This document shows positions 1-6,111 of a DNA stretch of 11,951 bases, piece after piece. Under the pieces are notes generated by a model. The model was not told where the DNA came from. It worked only from the letters and a program-made list of their open reading frames with translations, and searched no databases. The first letter of the stretch is position 1; each line of letters starts with the position of its first letter. This stretch comes from an uncultured Bacteroidota bacterium (lineage in GTDB: Bacteria > Bacteroidota > Bacteroidia > Chitinophagales > Chitinophagaceae): the NCBI GenBank assembly GCA_946479615.1, contig CAMLGR010000142.1:1-11951 (forward strand), read 5' to 3'. Position numbers and translations under genes: made by a program.

Positions 1-903
1 AATATCTCTTGTCTTTTGTAAAACAGAAAAAGGCATTATTTTTTTTCCATTATAATTACCGCTATCGAGCTGGAACATCAGCCAATGCGATAGATCATTG
101 ACACTACTGATAATACTGGCAGCAGGACCCAGGTTATCCCATTGATCATAAGGTACCCGTTGCAGGGTGCCGGTATAACTGGTAGTATATGGTTTCGCTA
201 CATTTTCCCTGGATTCCATTCCCCTTGAAATAGTAGTTGACCTCGTCATCTGCAGCGGCGTAAGAATGCTGTCCTGTACATATTGCTCCCAGGTTTTATC
301 GGTTACTTTTGAAATGACTTCTCCTGCCGTCATAAAGCAACTGTTGCAATATCCATAATCCTGGCGGAAAAATCCGACCGGTCTCAGCAATCGCATTTTC
401 TTCATGATCTCACTGCGTGTCAGTGTGCCATTCCAGAAGGTAAAATCACCCTGGAATGTTTTAGTGCCGATACGATGGCTTAGCAGGTCCCTGATCGTAA
501 CAAGTTCGGTGGACGTGGGTTCATATAGTTTGTAATCGGGAAAATAACGGGTGATCTTATCATTCAGCGAAATCTTCTTATCATATTCCAGTTGAGCGAG
601 TGAAGTGCCGGTAAATAATTTGGTATTACTCGCGATCATAAACAAGGTGTTCTCATCCACCGGTGTTTTGCTGGTAATATCACGTACACCATATCCTTTG
701 GCTACGACTACTTTTCCATCTTTTACGATCACAATAGCCAGGCCGGGAATATCCCAGTCCCTGATACCGCGTTTAATATATTTATCGAGACTGTCCCTCA
801 CAAAAGAAGGCGATTTTTGAGCAGTAGCCTGGAAGAGAAAACTGAGAAAGGATACAAAAAACAGGGAATAACGGACTGTCTTCCTGATACGAGTGGATGG
901 CAT
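1..903 (-). CDS. Exported serine beta-lactamase-family hydrolase (class C/PBP-like fold), C-terminus outside window
   Basis: The first 301 codons are open; the gene runs off the left edge, so its end is not visible. Residues 1-28 look like a signal peptide: basic start (RIRK), hydrophobic core at about 12-25, and a likely cleavage after A-T-A at 26-28. The mature part matches the beta-lactamase/transpeptidase-like family (Pfam Beta-lactamase). It has 'DIPGLAIVIVKDGKVV' near 51-66, the catalytic SxxK motif as S92-N-T-K95, 'LLSHRIG' near 140-146, and the second active-site motif YxN as Y185-C-N187. The third motif (KTG/HxG) would lie beyond the edge. Members act in the periplasm or outer envelope on peptides, esters or beta-lactams; the substrate cannot be predicted, and most Bacteroidota homologs are not proven resistance enzymes. 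The ATG at 903 was chosen because it gives a complete signal peptide. The gene is divergent from the TlpA-like gene, 166 bases away. Only a poor -7-like element (TATTTTCA, complement of 922-929) was seen ahead of it. Confidence 0.9.
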   Translation of the reverse strand, partial: MPSTRIRKTVRYSLFFVSFLSFLFQATAQKSPSFVRDSLDKYIKRGIRDWDIPGLAIVIVKDGKVVVAKGYGVRDITSKTPVDENTLFMIASNTKLFTGTSLAQLEYDKKISLNDKITRYFPDYKLYEPTSTELVTIRDLLSHRIGTKTFQGDFTFWNGTLTRSEIMKKMRLLRPVGFFRQDYGYCNSCFMTAGEVISKVTDKTWEQYVQDSILTPLQMTRSTTISRGMESRENVAKPYTTSYTGTLQRVPYDQWDNLGPAASIISSVNDLSHWLMFQLDSGNYNGKKIMPFSVLQKTRDI

Positions 904-1041
904 ATAAATGTGATTATGGAATGAAAATAAAGAAAATTATCTGTTTGCCGGCAGCTTCCCGTTGCCGTTTATCCATTGTTAAAATATTCATACAGGTATA
1001 TGGAAAGCCAGGTTGGTGATACAGGCTACGGAAGGAACCTG

Positions 1042-1049
1042 TATTTTCG
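1042..1049 (+). promoter_or_regulatory. Possible -7 promoter element of the TlpA-like gene
   Basis: TATTTTCG matches the Bacteroidota -7 consensus TAnnTTTG at all but one fixed position. It lies 20 bases before the ATG at 1070, so transcription would start near 1054 with a leader of about 15 bases. This placement argues against the in-frame TTG at 1013 as start codon. No convincing -33 TTTG is visible at the usual spacing. Confidence 0.4.
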
Positions 1050-1069
1050 TGGATATTCAACTCATCAGC

Positions 1070-1753
1070 ATGCAAAAAATAGTAATTCTCTTTGTCTTGT
1101 TATTGGTAAATATCGCGGTTTTGCAATCCCAGGGCATTTCCCTCAACGATTCCACGATAACCTATAAGAACAAAGAAGGAAAAATACTTAGCCGGGAAGA
1201 ATTACAGGAACTTACCAAAGACAAATTCGATATGCAAACGGAAACCCTGGCTGATGGTAAGAAAATAATCACGATCATTCCTTCCACACCTGCAAAGCTG
1301 AGCGAACAGGAACAAATGATCGCCAATATTAAAAAAGGATACCTGGGGCATCTGCTGGAAGATTTCAGTTTTACAGATGTCAATCATAAAAAACTGGAGA
1401 AAAAAGATTTTGCAGGCAAAGTAATCGTGATCAATTTCTGGTTCACTTCCTGCAAGCCCTGTATTGCGGAGATCCCTTTGCTCAATGAAGTAGTGGAAAC
1501 CTATAAAGGAAAAAATGTGGTATTTATCGCGCCGGGACTGGACGAAGAGAAATCAGTGAATAAATTCCTGTTGAAGTATCCTTTTCATTACAATGTTGTA
1601 GCTGATCAGAATGCGTATGCAGATAAAATGAAAGTGGAAGTTTTTCCCACCCATCTTATTACAGATAAGAACGGGATCATCAAACAGGTAGTGATCGGCT
1701 ACCATGCCGATATTAAAGAACAGTTGGGAAAAGCAATAGACTGGTTGTTATAG
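1070..1753 (+). CDS. Secreted TlpA/ResA-like thiol-disulfide oxidoreductase (thioredoxin fold)
   Basis: The 227-residue protein begins with a hydrophobic signal sequence or anchor at residues 3-19 (KIVILFVLLLVNIAVLQ), so it should act outside the cytoplasm. Residues about 20-90 form a charged N-terminal region I do not recognise. Residues about 92-227 form a TlpA/AhpC-TSA-type thioredoxin domain. It shows 'GKVIVINFWFTSCKPC' at 116-131 with redox cysteines C128 and C131, and the conserved cis-proline P193 in 'VEVFPTHLI'. Such proteins reduce disulfides in the envelope, for example in cytochrome c maturation, or serve as general redox partners; the partner here is unknown. The ATG at 1070 is preferred over an in-frame TTG at 1013 because it starts the signal peptide directly and follows the -7 element. 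The stop is 2 bases from the stop of the convergent mutase gene. Confidence 0.9.
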   Translation: MQKIVILFVLLLVNIAVLQSQGISLNDSTITYKNKEGKILSREELQELTKDKFDMQTETLADGKKIITIIPSTPAKLSEQEQMIANIKKGYLGHLLEDFSFTDVNHKKLEKKDFAGKVIVINFWFTSCKPCIAEIPLLNEVVETYKGKNVVFIAPGLDEEKSVNKFLLKYPFHYNVVADQNAYADKMKVEVFPTHLITDKNGIIKQVVIGYHADIKEQLGKAIDWLL

Positions 1754-1755
1754 AA

Positions 1756-3321
1756 TTATTGTTTGTATTCACCAAAGACCTCACGTAATGTATCCGCGAT
1801 CTCGCCCAGCGTACATTTATTTTCTACCGATTCCACCACGATCGGCATAATGTTCTCTCCACTGGCAGCCTTATCATTCAATTCCTGCAGGCATTGATCC
1901 ACTTTTGCATGATCACGGCTGCTGCGGATCCGCGCCAGTTTTTCTGACTGCACCGTTCTGATACTATCATCGATCTTCATACCGGGAATCGGTTGTTCTG
2001 TTTCTACCTGGAATTTATTAACCCCGACAATGATCTTTTCACCGGTCTCAATCTTTCGCTGGTATTCATAAGCGCTGCGCGCGATCTCATCCTGGATAAA
2101 ACCCTGTTCGATAGCCGGTACACTTCCGCCCATGGCATCGATCTTTGCGATCAGTTGCCAGGCAGCCTGTTCCACTTCATTGGTCAGACTTTCGACAAAA
2201 TAGGAGCCAGCCAGTGGGTCAACCGTATCGGGTGCGCCACTTTCAAACGCCACGATCTGTTGTGTACGCAAGGCAATCCTGGCTGCTTCTTCGGTAGGCA
2301 GGCTCAGTGCTTCATCATAACCATTGGTATGTAATGATTGTGTGCCGCCCAGTACAGCAGAAAGTGTTTGGACCGTAACACGTGCTATATTATTTAATGG
2401 TTGTTGTGCGGTTAGTGTGCTGCCGCCGGTTTGCGTATGAAAACGCAGCATCATGGCTTTGGGATCGGTCGCACCAAGATCTTTCATGATCTTCGCCCAC
2501 ATTTTACGTGCTGCACGGAATTTTGCTACTTCTTCAAACAGGTTATTATGTGCATTGAAAAAGAAGGATAACCGTTTTCCAAAAACATTAATGTCAAGTC
2601 TTTTTTTCAGCGCGGCTTCCACATAGGCTTTACCATTGCTTAATGTAAAGGCGATCTCCTGCACAGCTGAACTCCCCGCTTCGCGGATATGATACCCGGA
2701 AATGGAAATGGTGTTCCATTTCGGTACTTCCTGGCTGCACCATTCAAAAATATCGGTGATGATCCGCATCGATGGTTTGGGAGGATAGATATAAGTGCCG
2801 CGGGCTGCATACTCTTTCAGGATATCATTTTGAATAGTACCAGTAATCTTTTTCAGATCCGCACCCTGTTGTTTGGCCAATGCCACATAAAAAGAAAGAA
2901 GAATAAACCCGGTAGCATTGATCGTCATGGAGGTGCTGACATCTTCCAGTTTAATGCCGTTAAAAAGCGTTTGAATATCTTCAATGCTATCGATCGCTAC
3001 CCCCACTTTACCAACTTCACCTTCTGCCAGTGCATGATCGCTATCATAACCGATCTGTGTAGGCAGATCAAAAGCAACACTAAGTCCCATTACTCCCTGC
3101 GACAGGAGATAATGATATCTTTTATTACTTTCTTCAGCAGTGGAAAAACCGGCATACTGACGCATTGTCCAGGGTTTGCCCCGATACATATCGGGTTGTA
3201 CACCGCGGGTAAATGGAAATTTCCCGGGCATACCGGTGGATAGATTGGGTGGGCAGTCAGCTGCTGTATACAGTTCTTTTATCTCAATCCCGGAATCGGT
3301 CGATATTTTTTTTGTAGACAT
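1756..3321 (-). CDS. Methylmalonyl-CoA mutase large (catalytic) subunit without B12-binding domain
   Basis: The 521 residues cover the acyl-CoA mutase substrate-binding TIM-barrel domain and end just after it. The C-terminal cobalamin-binding domain (DxHxxG motif), present in full-length mutases of about 700 residues, is absent. Adenosylcobalamin-dependent methylmalonyl-CoA mutase interconverts R-methylmalonyl-CoA and succinyl-CoA in propionate metabolism. By spacing against the Propionibacterium shermanii enzyme as I recall it, Y56 (in 'TMRQYAGFS'), R174 (in '[10 protein letters not shown]') and H211 (in '[11 protein letters not shown]') match Y89, R207 and H244. Tyr and Arg at the first two sites are typical of methylmalonyl-CoA rather than isobutyryl-CoA mutase, where they are Phe and Gln. 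A separate small B12-binding subunit would be needed and none is encoded here. The ATG at 3321 gives the expected N-terminus. The gene lies 52 bases after the membrane-protein gene and probably shares its transcript. Confidence 0.92.
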   Translation of the reverse strand: MSTKKISTDSGIEIKELYTAADCPPNLSTGMPGKFPFTRGVQPDMYRGKPWTMRQYAGFSTAEESNKRYHYLLSQGVMGLSVAFDLPTQIGYDSDHALAEGEVGKVGVAIDSIEDIQTLFNGIKLEDVSTSMTINATGFILLSFYVALAKQQGADLKKITGTIQNDILKEYAARGTYIYPPKPSMRIITDIFEWCSQEVPKWNTISISGYHIREAGSSAVQEIAFTLSNGKAYVEAALKKRLDINVFGKRLSFFFNAHNNLFEEVAKFRAARKMWAKIMKDLGATDPKAMMLRFHTQTGGSTLTAQQPLNNIARVTVQTLSAVLGGTQSLHTNGYDEALSLPTEEAARIALRTQQIVAFESGAPDTVDPLAGSYFVESLTNEVEQAAWQLIAKIDAMGGSVPAIEQGFIQDEIARSAYEYQRKIETGEKIIVGVNKFQVETEQPIPGMKIDDSIRTVQSEKLARIRSSRDHAKVDQCLQELNDKAASGENIMPIVVESVENKCTLGEIADTLREVFGEYKQ

Positions 3322-3373
3322 AGTTGTAGGTTAATGATCAACTGCCGGCTGTTCAACTGCTGACTTCTTCCCG

Positions 3374-3883
3374 TTAATTCAATACCTTCTTGGCTTCGAA
3401 ATTCAGTGCTTCCATAACCACTTCATGCAAAGCGCCTTTTTTTTGTGTCATGGTAAATTCGAGCAGACGGCGGTTGAGATCAGTGCCTGAAGCCTCGGGT
3501 GGCATACCTGAACCCACCTGGTTAATGATAAGCATATTCTGTTCTTTCAGTTCGCGAACTGCTTTCCAGGCTATCGGTGTTACATATATCTGTTGGGTCG
3601 TATTGTATTCAAATTCCTGTTTGATGCTTTCGAGCAACAGGATCTGCATCGAACGGGCATCCATACCAGGCTGGTTGGCGCGGCTGATGATATTGGGCAG
3701 GGCAATTCTTTCTGCCAGCATAACAAGACGCTCATAGGCCTGGAGCTGAAGAGGGCGGCTGCTGAAATTATCTGCATCGGTACCAGCTTTTTTCCTGCGC
3801 AGGTCATTGACCAGGTAAAAGCAATAAAAAGAAACGAGTAAGGCGACAAGGGCAATCAAAAGGTTGATCATACTCTGATCCAT
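3374..3883 (-). CDS. Conserved-looking membrane-anchored protein of unknown function
   Basis: I cannot assign this 169-residue protein to a characterised family. Residues 5-24 (MINLLIALVALLVSFYCFYL) form one transmembrane segment, followed by a basic patch (NDLRRKK) that suggests the rest is cytoplasmic. The remainder is mostly charged and probably helical ('QLQAYERLVMLAERIALPNII', 'MQILLLESIKQEFEYN', 'TPIAWKAVRELKEQNMLIINQV'). It has no cysteine pair, nucleotide-binding loop or other catalytic motif I can name. The reading frame also allows a TTG start at 3907, but a -7 element overlaps that codon, so the ATG at 3883 is preferred; an ATG at 3871 is also possible. It sits 52 bases upstream of the mutase gene on the same strand with no clear terminator between, so the two are likely cotranscribed. 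That alone does not prove a shared function. Confidence 0.8.
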   Translation of the reverse strand: MDQSMINLLIALVALLVSFYCFYLVNDLRRKKAGTDADNFSSRPLQLQAYERLVMLAERIALPNIISRANQPGMDARSMQILLLESIKQEFEYNTTQQIYVTPIAWKAVRELKEQNMLIINQVGSGMPPEASGTDLNRRLLEFTMTQKKGALHEVVMEALNFEAKKVLN

Positions 3884-3904
3884 AGGAGATGTATTTATTT
3901 CGCG

Positions 3905-3912
3905 CAAAAATA
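3905..3912 (-). promoter_or_regulatory. -7 promoter element for the membrane-protein/mutase transcript
   Basis: The complement reads TATTTTTG, a full match to the Bacteroidota -7 consensus TAnnTTTG. Transcription would start near 3900, giving a leader of roughly 17 bases before the ATG at 3883. No -33 TTTG is evident at the usual distance. Confidence 0.5.
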
Positions 3913-3942
3913 GGTGTAAAGTTTGAGCTTTAAAACGATTTT

Positions 3943-4069
3943 AACCTATGTGAAACCTATGTTCCTATGTGCCTGTGTGGTGAAATTATGCAATACTGTT
4001 ATCGGAATATAGCCGGCGGCCGTAGATTTACCCCATAGGCACATAGGAACATAGGTTTCACATAGGGTT
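3943..4069. repeat. Long inverted repeat built of 8-base units, between divergent genes
   Basis: A 30-base arm at 3945-3974 is perfectly complementary to 4037-4066. Pairing extends outward with one extra base (AA at 3943-3944 against 4068-4069) and inward with 4 of 6 bases matching. The loop is about 50-62 bases. Each arm is made of repeated units: CCTATGTG, AAA, CCTATGTT, CCTATGTG and a diverged CCTGTGTG. It occupies the divergent region between the -7 elements at 3905-3912 and 4095-4102. No open reading frame or target-site duplication was recognised, so its class (MITE-like or REP-like dispersed repeat, or regulatory hairpin) is open. Confidence 0.9.
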
Positions 4070-4094
4070 GGCAGATGGGTAGAAGTAAAATGAT

Positions 4095-4102
4095 TATTTT
4101 TG
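4095..4102 (+). promoter_or_regulatory. -7 promoter element of the iron-sulfur carrier gene
   Basis: TATTTTTG fits the Bacteroidota consensus TAnnTTTG exactly and ends only 4 bases before the ATG at 4107. A start 4-7 bases downstream of the element would make the mRNA leaderless or nearly so. A TTG at 4068-4070 lies upstream, but its 24-base spacing is longer than usual. Confidence 0.5.
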
Positions 4103-4106
4103 TGGT

Positions 4107-4454
4107 ATGGAAACAACAACAATGACTACTCCCGTGACACTGACAGCCGGCGCGGTGGCAGCTATTAAAAAATTGATGGCGGCAGAAGGATTCGACACTA
4201 CGCAGGTGCTTCGGATAGGAGTGAAGGGTGGCGGTTGTTCAGGTATGTCCTACATTCTTGGTTTTGATCAAAAAGAAGCCAATGATAATGAATTCGAGAT
4301 CGAAGGCATTCGCTGTGTCATGAATAAATCACATGAAATGTATGTATATGGAATGCAGGTTGATTGGCAGGATGGATTGAATAACCGTGGATTTACTTTC
4401 AAGAACCCGAATGCTTCTTCTACCTGTGGTTGCGGAACCAGCTTTGGTGTATAA
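4107..4454 (+). CDS. A-type iron-sulfur cluster carrier (HesB/IscA/SufA family)
   Basis: At 115 residues the length is normal for the family. The three ligand cysteines are present: C44 in 'GVKGGGCSGMSY' and C107 and C109 in the C-terminal 'STCGCGTSF'. The core opens with 'VTLTAGAVAAIKKLM' at about 10-24, typical of the Fe-S biosynthesis domain. A-type carriers accept Fe-S clusters from the ISC or SUF scaffold and pass them to cytoplasmic apoproteins. No other isc or suf gene is nearby, so it may be a free-standing carrier (IscA-, SufA- or ErpA-like; sequence alone does not settle which). The ATG at 4107 is taken as start; an ATG at 4122 (M6) would also keep the whole domain. The gene is convergent with the antiporter gene, 23 bases away, with no clear hairpin terminator between. 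Confidence 0.93.
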   Translation: METTTMTTPVTLTAGAVAAIKKLMAAEGFDTTQVLRIGVKGGGCSGMSYILGFDQKEANDNEFEIEGIRCVMNKSHEMYVYGMQVDWQDGLNNRGFTFKNPNASSTCGCGTSFGV

Positions 4455-4477
4455 ATTCAGAATGTTCTTGTCTATTA

Positions 4478-5938
4478 TTAAACGCCCAGCACTGCGTATA
4501 CTTCCGATAGCACTTCTTTATTATTCGCCAGCACCAGTAATTTATCGGCTTCTTCCAGTATGGTAGATCCATTCGGCTGAATATATTTTTCATCCCTGAC
4601 CAGCAAAACGATCAGGGCCGACTTTGGTAATTTTAATTTAACAATCGCTTTTCCTACAGCTTTACTATTACCCGGCAATATAATTTCCACGAATTCCGAT
4701 CTCACCGTATCGTATAACTCCATATCGAGCGTGGTGATCTTCTTTGCTTTTTTCGGAACAGTTACTTTCAGCCATTTGGCAACCAGCGGAAGAGTATACC
4801 CCTGCAGCAATACAGAAGAGGCTGAAATAAAAAACACCAGGTGAAAGATAAGATCGGCCTTGCTGACCCTGGCCAGTAAAGGATAAGTAGCAAAAACAAT
4901 CGGCACCGCACCTCTTAAGCCCACCCAGGAAATAAATAGTTTCTCTCTCACTTTCATTTTAAAGAACGAAAGGCTGATGAATACCGCGATCGGGCGGGCT
5001 ACAAAGATCAATACAAGGGCGATGAGTACACCGATACCGGCGATAGGAGGTATGCGCGAAGGAAATACCAGCAGGCCCAGGGTAAGGAACATGACGATCT
5101 GCATCACCCATGCCTGACCATCATAAAAACGAACAATACTTTTCTTATGAAGAAAATTGCTGTTGCCCAATACAAGTGCCGATAAGTAAACGGCAAGAAA
5201 TCCATTTCCCCCGATCAGGTCGGTAATAGCAAAGGTGAAAAAGATCATCGCCATGACCAGTACAGGATATAAGCCTTCTGTTTCCAGCGCTACTTTATTA
5301 ATGGTAAAAGACATCAGCCATCCCAATCCCAATCCGAGTATGCCACCGATGATCATCTCCTGGAAAAATTTCAGTATCAGGTGCGTGATGGTTGCGTCTC
5401 CATTGACAATAAGATAAGTAAGGCTGATCGTAAGGATATACGCCATCGGGTCGTTACTTCCGCTTTCCAGTTCCAGCAGGGGCCGTAACTGTCCTTTTAA
5501 TCCCACATTCCTGGTACGTAAGATCGAGAACACGGCGGCAGCATCTGTAGCAGATACGATCGATCCGAGTAATAGTCCTTCCAATAAGGTGAAATCAGTG
5601 ACAAAGTATACAAATACACCGATAATAGTAGCAGTCAATAATACACCTGCCGTAGAAAGCGCCACACCACGCCAGATAATCGGTTTAATGCTTTCCCATT
5701 TGGTGTCCATACCGCCGGAGAAAAGGATAAAATTCAGTGCTATAATACCGAGTAATTGCGCGATATAAGGATCATCAAAATAAATACCACCAATGCCTTC
5801 GGAGCCTGCGAGCATACCTATTCCTAAAAAAAGAATAAGCACGGGAATGCCCAGCTTGAAAGAAGCTTTGCTGGCCACCATACTGGCAATAAGAAGAATA
5901 GAGCCAACAAGAAATATATTTTCAGTCGAGGAATGCAT
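4478..5938 (-). CDS. nhaP2: NhaP2-like potassium/proton antiporter (CPA1) with C-terminal RCK domain
   Basis: This 486-residue inner-membrane protein has about a dozen hydrophobic segments from residues 8 to 388. CPA1 motifs are visible: 'SATDAAAVFS' at 129-138, the ion-site Asn-Asp pair N162-D163 in 'LELESGSNDPMA', and 'WVGLRGAVPIVFA' at 338-350. Residues about 405-486 resemble a TrkA_C/RCK_C regulatory domain ('VEIILPGNSKAVGKAIVKL', 'EEADKLLVLA'). The E. coli relative NhaP2 (CvrA/YcgO) is longer, near 578 residues; here the protein ends after the RCK_C domain. Members exchange cytoplasmic K+ (or Na+) for H+ and help osmotic and pH balance; ion preference cannot be read from sequence. The ATG at 5938 lies shortly before the first hydrophobic segment. 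A near-consensus -7 element, TATTTTTA (complement of 5948-5955), sits 10 bases upstream, again implying a very short leader. Confidence 0.93.
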   Translation of the reverse strand: MHSSTENIFLVGSILLIASMVASKASFKLGIPVLILFLGIGMLAGSEGIGGIYFDDPYIAQLLGIIALNFILFSGGMDTKWESIKPIIWRGVALSTAGVLLTATIIGVFVYFVTDFTLLEGLLLGSIVSATDAAAVFSILRTRNVGLKGQLRPLLELESGSNDPMAYILTISLTYLIVNGDATITHLILKFFQEMIIGGILGLGLGWLMSFTINKVALETEGLYPVLVMAMIFFTFAITDLIGGNGFLAVYLSALVLGNSNFLHKKSIVRFYDGQAWVMQIVMFLTLGLLVFPSRIPPIAGIGVLIALVLIFVARPIAVFISLSFFKMKVREKLFISWVGLRGAVPIVFATYPLLARVSKADLIFHLVFFISASSVLLQGYTLPLVAKWLKVTVPKKAKKITTLDMELYDTVRSEFVEIILPGNSKAVGKAIVKLKLPKSALIVLLVRDEKYIQPNGSTILEEADKLLVLANNKEVLSEVYAVLGV

Positions 5939-5973
5939 CAGTTTGCATAAAAATACTGAATCGCCGGGAGAAA

Positions 5974-6043
5974 TGGTGAATAGTGAGTGGTGAATAGTGA
6001 ATGGGGAGCAAGTAATTCACCATTGACCATTCACTATCGACTA
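5974..6043. repeat. Heptamer repeats in inverted arrangement
   Basis: Four in-phase 7-base units at 5974-6001 (TGGTGAA, TAGTGAG, TGGTGAA, TAGTGAA) face four complementary-type units at 6016-6043 (TTCACCA, TTGACCA, TTCACTA, TCGACTA) across a 14-base spacer. The arms can fold into an imperfect hairpin whose mismatches are few in the inner three units. The region lies upstream of the antiporter gene and beyond the terminator of secDF. The same unit, TTCACTA, recurs at 10723-10757. Confidence 0.85.
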
Positions 6044-6060
6044 TTTTATTCTTCAAAACA

Positions 6061-6093
6061 CAAAAGCCTGCAATGATTAGTTGCAGGCTTTTG
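6061..6093 (-). terminator. Hairpin terminator downstream of secDF
   Basis: A perfect 13-base inverted repeat (CAAAAGCCTGCAA at 6061-6073, its complement at 6081-6093) surrounds a 7-base loop. It starts 18 bases after the secDF stop. Read on the minus strand, the 3' arm ends in TTTTG and is followed by TGTTTTG, a broken T-run, so termination is plausible though not a textbook example. No gene reads toward it on the plus strand nearby. Confidence 0.75.
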
Positions 6094-6111
6094 AATAAAT
6101 ACGATATATGT

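Noticed and set aside
1013..1069. Upstream in-frame TTG start that would extend the TlpA-like protein by 19 residues
   Set aside because: It would bury the signal peptide behind a non-hydrophobic extension and overlap the likely -7 element; the ATG at 1070 begins the signal sequence directly.
1754..1800. Frameshift or truncation that removed a B12-binding domain from the mutase
   Set aside because: The sequence downstream of the mutase stop is the intact end of the TlpA-like gene, and no B12-binding motif (DxHxxG) is found in any frame there; the protein ends at the natural end of the catalytic domain.
2689..3243. 184-codon open frame on the plus strand within the mutase gene
   Set aside because: It is antisense to highly conserved mutase sequence and its translation resembles no protein family.
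3884..3907. TTG start at 3907 for the small membrane protein
   Set aside because: The codon lies inside the TATTTTTG -7 element, so it would not be transcribed from that promoter; the ATG at 3883 fits better.
3943..4069. Terminal inverted repeats of an insertion sequence
   Set aside because: Only about 50-62 bases lie between the arms, with no transposase coding capacity; at most this is a non-autonomous element.
5974..6043. CRISPR-like array
   Set aside because: The units are only 7 bases, directly adjoining and in two orientations, with no spacers and no cas genes; they are simple phased repeats.
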